Source: Monosporascus cannonballus
Lineage: Eukaryota; Ascomycota; Sordariomycetes; Xylariales
Assembly: GCA_004154925.1 (NCBI GenBank)
Contig: QJNS01000746.1
Coordinates: 62,001-126,000 of the forward strand
Reading direction: 5' to 3'
DNA: 64,000 bases
The translations under genes were made by a program, and so were the position numbers. Below, piece after piece: positions 51,401-62,640 of this stretch; within the stretch, counting starts at the first letter, position 1, and the number at the start of each line of letters is the position of its first letter. The notes beneath the pieces are model-generated. The model did not search any database, was not told the origin of the DNA, and worked only from the letters and a program-made list of their open reading frames with translations.

Positions 51401-53327
51401 ATAATATACGATTAGTTACTATTTATATAAATTTTAATCAAAATATAATTTTAATTAATTCTAAAAATATAAACAAATATAAACAAATAATTATTTTATG
51501 GAAAAAGTGAGCATTATTAATAATGTTAAACTGAAAATATTCTTAAATACCGAATGTTTATTTTACTATAACGTTAAAATTAATTTCGTTAAGAGGAGTT
51601 TTATTTTTCGATTAGTTTTTAATATTGAAATAAGAAGAGAAATTTTCAAAATAATAATTTTAAAACCAATCCGACAAAAACGTATTATAATTTACGCAGT
51701 AACAATATTTACCATAATAACGGCTTTTATTAACGTTAATTACGTTAATTGTTTTGAATTAATTAATAAAAAATATATATTTTAATTTTATTATATATAT
51801 TACGGCACATTATCTGAGTATATTCATTTTTATTTTCAATAACTTTAAGTATAATTATTTATTATTCGAAAAAACGAAAAATGATTCAATAATATTATAA
51901 TAAGATATTAATTAATATTGAGAATTCGAGCTTACTTTAAAAACAAGTTGATTTAATTAAAAAATGTATTTTTCGATAAAGAAGGACAAAATAATATAGA
52001 AAAAATGAATATTTACTTTTTACAATTTTATACCGTTTTATATTTATTATATAGTTAATAAATATTCTGGTAATTAAAATTAAAAATAATGTCGTCATAA
52101 TAAATCACAATTTTTTAATCCATAATTGGAATATTTTTCAAAATAAAAATAAAGAATTAATAGTCGAAAAATGATAAACATAATTTAAACGGATTAAAAT
52201 ATACTTTTAAAGCCGTAAAAATAGTAAATTTATTAACAAAAAGTGCGAGGCATTATATAATTCAGGAAAAACATTAATTTAAAACCGATTTATCCTAATA
52301 ACGCTCTCGATTTTTATAATAAAAAATCAATAAGTATAAAAGAATCTATATAATAATTCCCATTTAATTTTTAAATAAAATCGCAATAGCCGACGTATAC
52401 TCGGTAGATAATTAAAATAATATTATAAATAACATTATTAATAAGATGTGGTTTAGCTTTTTCGATATATTTGATTTTTTAAAAAATTCTTATACGTACG
52501 AGATATCGAAACGGCATAATAATTATTAATTGTTGAAAATTATAAAGATTTAACGTAATATTAATAAAGCATCGTAGTTTCTTTATATTTAATAAACAAT
52601 TTATAAGTAATATATTTTTCGCACAGTGTCGTTTTATGTATATATATATATTAATAATTATAATATTGTTAATATTAATGTTTACAAATATATGAGATTT
52701 TTTTATATTATTTCAAATACATTCAATAAAGTTTAAATATATATTAACGTAAAAAATATTTATTGGCTTTTTAATAATACGTTTATTCAGTTATAGCGTT
52801 AACGGTACCTAAATTTTTAAAATAAACAGACGTATTAATATTTTTAATATATTTAATTTTTTTAAAGATTTGCTTAAGCATAATACCATAGTTACGTAAA
52901 AGATATGAATAATTAATAAAACTTAAGGAATTAAGAATTTTATTACTTAAACAGTTGATATAAATAAAATAAATATATCTTTTAAAGTTTAAAATTATTT
53001 TAATAAATAAATAATAAAATTAAAAACCTATTTTTAATTTGTTTCTATATTTAATATATTACTTATTATTATTCAAAAATACAAATCTTTGTAATATAGA
53101 TTTTTATAAAAAAAAACATATAATGCTATACTCTTTAATTAATAAATAAACAAAATAATTAAAAACTTTTCAAAAAAGTTAAAGTTAAAGTTAAAGCTAT
53201 TATATTAATATTAAATTTAATAATTAAAATAAAACATTAAAATTAATTAAAACGGATATAATAATATTAATAAAGCGATATAAAAAATTGCGAAAATTCG
53301 TTTAATTAATATTATTAATTATTTTAT

Positions 53328-53449
53328 TGTCACGGTACTAAGTAATATCTTATAAATATATAAGGCAGAACAAGACGGTCAATTCTTGAGCTGATAACGT
53401 TCCACTTTTAGTAGTATGATGTCTACGCTTTTGTTCTCGTGCCGTAACA
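53328..53449 (+). repeat. Left LTR of the TRIM-like element
   Basis: It begins TGTCACGG and ends GCCGTAACA. It contains TATATAAGGCAGAACAAGACG, a possible TATA-type promoter region, and GCTTTTGTTCTCGTGCCG near its end, both shared with the right LTR and the solo LTR at 23187. Confidence 0.85.
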
Positions 53450-53692
53450 GTTTGTCAGCTCCTCCATGGGTTATGTCTTCGATTTCTAGACTAGGCAGTT
53501 AATTTACCTCGTATATAAAGGGTACGTACGAGACTGACTTTCAGTTAATATAATTATCTTAAAAATATAGCTTAAATTAACGTATAATCCGAGAATTGTC
53601 GCACGGTTAAATAATTCTTAATAAAATGCCTTTAACTTTTATTTAATTATATCGAAACGTTATAATTTGAAAAAGGACCTACTGTTACGGTA

Positions 53693-53804
53693 ATAAGTAA
53701 TACCTCGTAAGTATATAGTGCAGAATAAAACGGTTAATATTCGAATTAACAATATTTCACTTTTAGTGATGTAATAGCTCCGCCCTTGTTCTCGTGCCGT
53801 AATA
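53693..53804 (+). repeat. Right LTR of the TRIM-like element
   Basis: It begins TGTTACGG and ends CCGTAATA. It is homologous to the left LTR but about 10 bp shorter. Confidence 0.85.
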
Positions 53805-56800
53805 TTTATATAATTTTAATTAAAAATATATTATATTTCTAAAAAGTAACGGAATTAACCGAATCCAACGAATTTGATAATATATAAAACGACGTTAACG
53901 TTTAGTATTTTCTAGCTAAGAAATATATTGCCTTTTATATTATTTTTAGTTTGAAAATAAATGTTAAAATAAGTATTATCGAAAGATATAATATAAATAA
54001 CCGATATAAATATATATATATACTGTTATAAAAATGTAAATAATTAAAGGTAAAAAAGAGCTTTATAAAGCGTTCGAATTATAAAATAAATTTTGATTAT
54101 ATTATATTTAACAACTATTAGAGAATATATAATTTCTAAAATTTATATTACAAATATATTAAATTTTATTAACGATTAAAAGTAATATTTCGGTAGAAAA
54201 TATGTAATAAAGAGTTTTATAAAATTTAATGCGTAAAATAATGTTACAGAATTTAAAATATACTAATTGTTATTTAATATATCGAAACATGTGAATTATT
54301 CAAAATAAATTATTAGCGAAATTATTATTTTTTATTAACTATTAAGTTCTTATATTTTACGATAATTATGGATTTTATTATAAATATATCGAAAAATATA
54401 TTTTAAAATATTTCAACTTATAATTAAAATATAAATTTATAAATAATACATATTTAATTTTATACAAAAATATTAAAGTTAAATTCATTAATATTAAGTT
54501 ATTTATAATATATAATTAAAAATTAAGTATTTATAATAATAGAAATATTATATTTTTATTATTAAGAAATAGAAACTCCAGTTTTTAATAATAAGAATTT
54601 AAAGCTTATATTTGTTTTATATAACGAAACTCTTAATATTTAAACCATTAAATTATCCTTTTTTAATTATATAGTCTTTACGAACGGATGGTTTATTGAA
54701 AAGAAAAAATAATTGGAAAAAATAACTATAAGTTTTAGTACTGTTATTAACTTTAAATTCCATTACTTAATATAACATTTATTTTATACTATTATTTAAA
54801 AAGGTTTTTAAGGCTTAAAATAAGTAAATTATTAAATAAATCAATACTTAGAGTTTACTTAAAGTCTACGGTAAATATAATAAATAAAAAAGAAAAAGAA
54901 TAATAATAAACGTAATAAATATCGTTAAAAACTTGCAGTTAAAAAACGATTTAACTAGCCGACATTGATAATATATTCTTTAAAGTAGAATAAGACAATT
55001 TATATATTTTGGCAGAATGTTTAAAAAAACCAAACCGTATATTTCAAATTCTATTAAAATTATTATATATTATCTTATTTTAAGCGGAAATAAATGTTAA
55101 TTTGAGTAAGATTATCTATATGTATTAAAAGAAACTTTTATGAAAGTAAAACGTTTATTTCGTTATTTCGATAACATAATTTTGTAAATACAAATTAAAA
55201 AAATATTTATATAATAAAGAAATGCCTAAATTTAGGTTTTGTTTATAAATAACAAGCAATAAAAATAGGACATCGACAATATCATTAAATGTAAAGTTTA
55301 TTAGTACAAAAACAACTTATTAGTTAAATATTTCGTTAAATAAATTAATTATACAGTTAAAAATAACGAATAATGTTTAAAAAAACCTTTTTATTACCAT
55401 TAACGAAACAATTGTTAAATACGAAATAAAATATTTAATTAATTGATTTGCTAGGTATCCCAAATATTTATTTTTTTAAAAAAAATAAAAGCAAACAAAA
55501 ACAAATAAAGAATTATAATTAATTGTATATAAAAAGAAAAAAAATATAAAACATATATTTCTATATAACTTGGTTTTAAATATGATTTATATAATTATAT
55601 ATATGTTTTTATTATTTTATTAAATTCTATTTCTAAAGTTTTAATAGAATTTACGTTACAAATTTCAAATAAAAGTTAATAATTAATATTATTTTTAAGA
55701 AATTTACGTTATTCGAAAAACACGATTATTAATATTAAAAAATGTATATTTTTAAAAACGTTTTTATTAACAAATTCTTGTTTTTTAACAAGGTTCTAAT
55801 TGTTTTACATTTAAATAAAAGGTTTTTTATTTTTATCTATTTTTATTACTAAATTTAAAAAGAGATTCGCCTATATTATTATTTTAAAATATTCAACATA
55901 TTTAATTTATTTAAAAAATATTTAGCGAAAACGTTATTAAAATGATTTGCTAATATTTACTTATTAAGCTTTTAGAAAATGGAAATAAAATTTTAATTTA
56001 ACTGATTTACAGATGTAGAAAATAAATATATTTCAGACGGAACAAAAATCGACGATTATGGCCATGATAATAAAAAATTGTAATAATTTGTTTATATATA
56101 TTAAAAGGTGTTTCGATTTAAGATTTAAACAAATCTACGATTTATATAAATAATAAGAACGAAATATTTCTTAATAACCTTGGAAACAATATATATAATA
56201 ATTAATATATTAAGAAATTAATATAATAATATTTGAAAATGAAGATTAAAGTATTTTCGTTAAAATTATGAATATGTTTTACGGAAAAATAAGTATTTAT
56301 AATAATTTATAGTTTATTTTAAAACTATTCGGTTTTAATAACGTTTTTAAAAGTATAGATTTAATAATTTTGGTATTAAAAAAATAATAAGAGTTAAAGT
56401 TATATGTATTAATAAAACTATCTCTAGTAATTAAATTATATGTTAAATATTAGAGATTTAATTTATAATATCAAAACACTGGCTAAATTTATCGAATTAA
56501 AAAATTATTTTTATCGATATATTTTTAAGTTTATTTTTTAAAAAGTCTGTAAATAAAAATAATATATCCTGTAGATTTTCTGAAATTAATAAAATTACTC
56601 GTATTAGCAAAAAGTCGAACTTACCATTTGAAATCTTAATTAATAATAACGTAATATCCGACAGATTTTTCCATTTCTATAAAATTATTGCGGCTAAAAA
56701 ATTAATCATAGAAGGAAAAAACTAATTTTTAAAAAAAGCTTTAAAGCATTTTCCGTTTAATAATATTAACTCTCCGTTTAAGAAACAAAATTAACCTTAT

Positions 56801-59648
56801 CATGTCTTATTAATAATAATAAAAAGAATTATATCTAAAAAAATAGAAATTTGGTTTAGCTATTTATTATATGCAAATTTTTAACGAATATAATAAAATA
56901 CGAGGTTTTTAAACAAAATTACTTATTATTAATAAATTAGCCTTTAAAGTTTTTACGAAATATCCGTATTTAAAATCTTTTAAAATATTATAAAATACCT
57001 GTATAAGGCTCATAAATATAATACAACGTATGATAATATTATATATATCAAAGCAGTTATTTTAGTAATTAACTATTATAAATTAAAAAGACATTTTCTT
57101 AATAACTTTAATAAGTATTTCGCAATGCGAAAACGTTTTAATGTATTGTAAATTATTTTTATTGTAATGAAAATTAATGTTATACTTAATAATATTAAGA
57201 GTATTTAACATAATATATTTATATTTTATAGAGATTTATAAAATTAATAAACTGCTTAATAAACTTTTGAACACATTGTTAAGGTTATTTTTAGTAACAT
57301 AAACGAGATTTTTAAAATATTTAAAAGAAATTAAATAATAAAATCGTGATAATTATTAAGGGAATTAACTTTAAACTTACGATTAATTTTAAGGAAATCA
57401 AAAACTGAATTCCGTTTAATATATAGCTTTATAAAATATTCTACATAAATTAAAAATTATCGAAAATATTATTAAAAATATCAAATAATAAACGATAATG
57501 ATTCAGTAATTATTCTTAAAAATAACGAAAATTTCGTTATAACTTATATTTACATATAAAATATAAGAGATATCTTATTAAAATAATTAAAAGCATATAA
57601 ATGTACAAAGAACTATATATATATATATATATATATAATAAAATATATCCTATATCAATAAATAAACTTTCTAAAATTTATATTTAATTTTAAAGATAAA
57701 TATTAAACTTTAATTTTTGTAACAAAACACTATTTAATCTAATCTGATTTATTATCATAGAGAAGACAATAAACTATTAATGATTTTTATTATTACTTTT
57801 AAAATCTTTTTTAAAAAATATTTTTAATTTTTTAAGTTTCGCTATTTTACAGTTTTTTAAAGATAAATGTTTTTAATTTTTTAAAAGAAATCTAGTAAAT
57901 CGTACTTATGTTTTTATATGTAATATATTAAATTATAATATTTATCATTTTTATTAGTCTATTTAATGTTCGAATTATAATAGTAATGTTATATTTTAGT
58001 ATAATTTCCTTTTTATTAAATAATTCACATATTGATTTATTACATAATATTGTATTTTATTGCGTTGATATAGCTTTTTTATATTTTTCGAATTAAAATG
58101 CGAACTTTTGCCTTAAAAGATTTTTAGAAGTTTATAATAAATATTAATTTAAAATAAAAGTTCGTAATAATCTTTTAGTAATACCTTTTTACGATATACT
58201 AAGTTAAGTTTTTACGGATTAAAAATTATATTAATAGTAAGAATTAAAAAAACTTATTTTAAAGATAATATTTTCTTTTTAACTATGTTTATATAATTTT
58301 TCATTTCTTAATATTATTTTGTAAGCTAATAATTCGACAATATTAATTTCACCTATTACTTACGTTGTTTTAATATAATTAACGAAATTAAACCCTTTTT
58401 TATATGTATATATAATACGTTAATAAATAGATTTTTTCAAGTAATATATATAAAGTATTTTTGTCGTTTATAATATACGGCATATATTTTACCGTATTAA
58501 TTTAAATTTTTAGATCAATATTTTTTAAATTATTTATTTAGACGTTTTATAATTTATTAAATCTTTTTTAAACTAACTTTTTAACTTTTTATATTTTATA
58601 TCGAATGTTTTATCGTAATAACTTTCGCTTATATTCGGCGTATATTATATTAATACTTTGCTTATTGTTATAATATAATTTTCTATTTACGTTAAATAGC
58701 CGTTTTTTTGGAATAAATATTTAATCACTTTATTGTTCAAGTGTTTTGCAAGTATTTCGATAATATTATATTTTGTTATAATTATAGCACTTAATTTATC
58801 TGTGATTTTTATATTAAACAGTTTCGAATACTGTAAGCCTTGGCGTTATACTATATAAAATAAATAATACGTTTCGCTTTTTTTCTTATTTAATCGATTA
58901 ATTTCTATATTGTAAAATAGTTGTTTTTATACGAAGCTAGTATACTTTATTATCAATTTTAATCGCTTTTTTAATACATGAATTTAAAGTTTTAAGTTTT
59001 AAATACTTATTAATTTTATCTTTAAAGTTATTTTTCATTTTTAATAAATTATATAAATTGAAATATTGTCGTTATTATTAGTTTATGTTATTTAAACAAT
59101 AAGAATCATAAAAATAATAATATATTTCGAAATTATTTTATTTGGTTTTAAATTTAAAGTTTATTATAATACCGTTTGATTTTTATTTAAGTTTTCGAAA
59201 TTAACTTTTAACTTTTTTGTGATAATTTACATAATTAGAAAAAACACCTTAATAAATTTTGATCGGGTTTAAAGTTTTTAAATATTCTTTTACTACTCGT
59301 TTAAACCAATTTAAAGCCTTTTTTATAAAAAAGATTATTATAACGAAAATTCGCTTTATAATCGGTTTAAATTTTAAAAACAGAAGTATATTCGTATTAA
59401 AATAAAAAAAACTTTAGACGTTTTGCTTTTTATTGAAAAGTGAAGGTTTTCCTGTTTTGTATCTCGGTATTATAATATAAATTAAGGTGGTCGTTTTCTG
59501 TTTTACTAGTTACTAGACTTATTTTTTTAAGTTTATCAATTCTAACTTAGAGCTATATAACAACAAAGAGTTAAATACTAATCTATATTTTAAATTAAAA
59601 AAGTATTACTTAAAGTTTAACGGTATTATTAAATCAAGATTTATTAAG

Positions 59649-60022
59649 TATAACGATTAAGAATTTAGCCAATTATTAAACTTAAATTATACGGATTTAT
59701 ATTGTCAAAAATATCGTAAAAACTTAGGCAATAAAATAACTTAATTAAGCTTCGTAATATTAAAAACGTTTTTAGTAGCGATTTATCATTATAACTTAAT
59801 TTTATTTGAATTACAAAAATAACGAATATATATATATATATAGTTTCTAGCTCCAAATATTTAAAAGATTTTAATTTTTAAGCTTTTTTTACTGCTTAAA
59901 CAGCTTAAAATACTAAGATTTATAAAGGCCTTAAGGTAATTATGTAATATTATTTTGCGTCAAGTCTAGGTTTTTTAATTTTCGATCGTTTTTAAACCAG
60001 TTAAACTAGTTAAGTTATAGAA
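59649..60022 (-). repeat. 5' LTR of element 4
   Basis: The lower end reads TATAACGATTAAG, which is TGTGACGGCTAGG with RIP changes. Downstream it follows the reverse complement of the element 2 LTR (GGATTTATATTG, AGCTTCGTAATATTAAAA). A TA-repeat run lies at 59828-59842. It is followed by TTTAT at 60023-60027. Confidence 0.78.
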
Positions 60023-60027
60023 TTTAT

Positions 60028-62032
60028 TTATTTTGTCTGAGCAATTTAATATAACATTGTTATATATATATTGTTAAAAACGCTTTTATCGATTTTTACG
60101 ACGTAATTTAAGTTGCTATAACGTTTTACAATATTAAATCAGATTTGTGAAAAATTAAACGTATTTTAAATGATTTTAACTAATTTTTTTAAAAGTTACA
60201 AATTTTTTATTTCTAATTACACGGACTATTTCGCGGTTTATCTTCACTGGTTTTTTCCCTTTTTATAAAACTCTTAAAAGATTTTGTAAGATAAAAGTAC
60301 AGAAACGGTATTTTTGAAAAACAAATTGAAATTATTAATATATTTCGCCAATAGAATTAATAAAATCGGTTTTTTTTAAAAAATATATTTTATTACTTTT
60401 ATATAAAATTTCTTTTTTTTAAAAAAGGTTGATGGATTACATAAGACAAATATATATTTTAATGTAAGAGAGAAAACCTAAACAGTAAATATTTTTACAA
60501 AAAATATTTACTTTATAAACATACGAAACTTTTTAGTCGAAAAAAGAAAGTAATAAAAATCATAGCTAATAAGGACTAAAACAATATTATTTAAACGATT
60601 AAAACAAAAACCAAAAATATAACGTTTCGGACAAATTTAAATATAATATGTATAATTAAAAAAATTACAAGTACGTTCAGCGCTAATAATTTAATTAATT
60701 TGAATTTATTAAATATATTATAAGTAAATTTCCTAGGTTAATTATTATAAAGTGTTAAAAAACGAGCATTTTACTTGCTTTAGTTCTTCACTTATATAGT
60801 ACATTATTAATAATAACATAATTTTATTTTTAAAATTATATGTTATATAAAGCAGTTATAAACTTTTCAAAAAAATTAATTTATATTTGTAAATATTATT
60901 TTATTAGTAATATATTCGGTTTAATATTTTAATATATATAATTTTAGTTTTTTGAAATGCTTATTGTAATAAATAATTAAAATTCAAAAAATTATTATTA
61001 ATTATTTAATATTTTATATAATATGTTATAGAAATACATATTTTTATTATTATATTATTATATTATTTCCTTTTCTTTACTTTCAATATAATTTTAAATT
61101 TAATTTTTTATACGATTTATTTCTATATTATTATTATATATATAATTTAAATTTAATAATACAATTAATAAAAATTATTTAATAATATATAAAATCTTTT
61201 CGGATTCGTTATTTTTTATATTTTAATTTCTTATATTATACCGAAATTAATACTATATATATCATACTTAAATGGGGCGGGTGCTACAGCTATAACCAGA
61301 TTCGGCTGATCAGAAAGCTCGGATCTCGTATGTATATTACGAAGTTCTTTTTCGCCATAGGTTTAATTCTCGAAGATATTACTTACTATCATCACCATTT
61401 AGCATATTATCTATCACTTTAAATATCGAGGTTTAACATTATTAATATAATCGGATTAAGTTTTTCATCTCGATAATCTCATTCCGTATTGTGATATAAA
61501 ATGATCATTCGTATTAATTAAGACCAATTCTTTCCATACTCTAATTCAATATATTAAAAGATAAAATAAGCTTTATTATCGCCATTTTCTATAATGTTAG
61601 TATTTGTAATTATATCGTATCTATAAAATAACCGGCATAAATAAATAATAAAAAATAATAAATAATAAATACAAATTTTATTAACTAATTAGGTGTGCTT
61701 TAGCATATATATATATAACGAACGGATTATATATTTACCTGGAAATATAAAAAATATTTAAAAAAGTCTTAATTTATAAATATTTTTTATACACAACTAA
61801 TATATAAATTTATTAAATAAAAGTGTTTAAAGATCTTTTTTTCAATTTAGAAACAATACCTTAAATTAAAACCTTAAACTAATAAATAAAACATAAAACT
61901 AAATATATATTATTTATATAAGAATTTATTTATTTTATAACGTATTACATAATTAATCTAGACACTGTTTAGAATTTTACGATAACCGTTATAACAAATT
62001 CGAATTAATTCACCATAACGCAAAAAGAAAAC
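60028..62032. other. AT-rich decayed DNA with one GC-richer patch
   Basis: No coding relic or LTR was recognised. A patch at about 61271-61345 keeps ordinary composition (GGGGCGGGTGCTACAGC, GGCTGATCAGAAAGCTCGG) in otherwise RIP-type DNA. Confidence 0.45.
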
Positions 62033-62260
62033 AAAACGTATACATATATAGATCGAGGATATCGTCGACAATCGTCCTACATTCGGTCAACGTCCATATT
62101 TACGAATTGGACATAATATCAATTCGGGCGCGTTTTATCTTTTCGTCCTAGCCTTCGACGACAACCAACCGTCGATTATTAACATTTTAAGCCCGGATAA
62201 AAAACGCGCATATATATAACTTGAGGATACCGTCGACAATCGTCCTGCATTCGGTCAGCG
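62033..62260. repeat. Direct repeat, about 60-bp units 168 bp apart
   Basis: The segments starting at 62033 and 62201 share ATATATA...GAGGATA-CGTCGACAATCGTCCT-CATTCGGTCA-CGTC with few differences. The start-to-start distance is 168 bp. Both are GC-richer than their surroundings. They may be short LTRs or tandem repeat units of an unidentified element. Confidence 0.7.
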
Positions 62261-62262
62261 TC

Positions 62263-62388
62263 TTACCTCATCTTGATTAGGACCCCATTTTGGAGGTTGT
62301 GGCTGCGCCTGCGGCGCAGCAGCCGTAACTACAGCTATAGCTTTTGATCAAGAAATATCTGTTAGGGATCTAATGTATCAGCTAAACT
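62263..62388 (-). repeat. Dispersed repeat, copy B (less mutated)
   Basis: The reverse complement matches 37341-37463. This copy keeps a GC-rich palindromic stretch (CTGCGCCTGCGGCGCAG) that is largely destroyed by C-to-T/G-to-A change in copy A. It lies directly next to the direct repeat at 62201-62260. Confidence 0.6.
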
Positions 62389-62640
62389 CCTTTAAGAATA
62401 ATACCCACAAAAATAATAAAACCTGCAAAATAAGACCTAATAACAAATTGTGATTTTTTCGTTTTATTTGGTACGTTCCTATATAAATTTACAAAAATTA
62501 TTATTATAAATTTTTGCAATAAATATTAATTACGAAATTCTTAATATTTTAACCTATATAATTTAACGCAAAATTAAAATCTTTATTTTTTGATATAATA
62601 ATAATTTTAATTAATACGAAATAAAAACTGATATAATAAA

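Larger units (their letters stand above)
53328..53804 (+). mobile_element. TRIM-like miniature LTR element
   Basis: Two direct repeats (53328-53449 and 53693-53804) flank only 243 bp of internal DNA. The whole is bounded by the 5-bp duplication TTTAT (53323-53327 and 53805-53809). The repeats have inverted ends TGTTACGG/CCGTAACA. A purine tract GAAAAAGGA (53679-53687) lies just before the second repeat, as a polypurine primer would. There is no room for gag or pol, so the element would depend on another element's proteins. The plus orientation is inferred from the purine tract. The internal region keeps GC-rich sequence (about 53450-53530) and is less RIP-mutated than its surroundings. Confidence 0.82.
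49560..57500 (+). mobile_element. Probable plus-strand nested element(s) inside element 4
   Basis: Within element 4 the strand bias changes from T-rich (minus coding) to A-rich (plus coding) between about 49.5 and 57.5 kb. Plus-strand fragments look like Gag (TKFNTDL, about 50045) and RT (RYFDNIIL, then KCKVYQYKNNLLVKY with RIP stops allowed for, about 55160-55340). The size, about 8 kb including the TRIM element, matches the excess length of element 4. I could not find the LTRs, so both boundaries are approximate. The 95-codon frame at 51498-51785 lies inside and is not recognised. Confidence 0.35.
45290..60022 (-). mobile_element. Element 4: minus-strand Ty3/gypsy element carrying nested insertions
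   Basis: Two inverted-orientation LTRs of the element 2/3 family (45290-45680 and 59649-60022) bracket 14.0 kb and are flanked by TTTAT on both sides (45285-45289 and 60023-60027). The matching duplication shows that they belong to one insertion. The sister elements have internal regions of about 5.8-6.1 kb, so about 8 kb must be later insertions. One of these, the 477-bp TRIM-like element, is delimited. A pyrimidine tract (45681-45697) next to the lower LTR is the polypurine primer on the minus strand. RT-like sequence reads on the minus strand at 48140-48430. Confidence 0.78.

Noticed and set aside
45285..53327. Linking element 4 and the TRIM-like element because both have TTTAT duplications
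   Set aside because: Each element has its own matched pair of TTTAT copies. The shared word is likely coincidence in A/T-rich target DNA.
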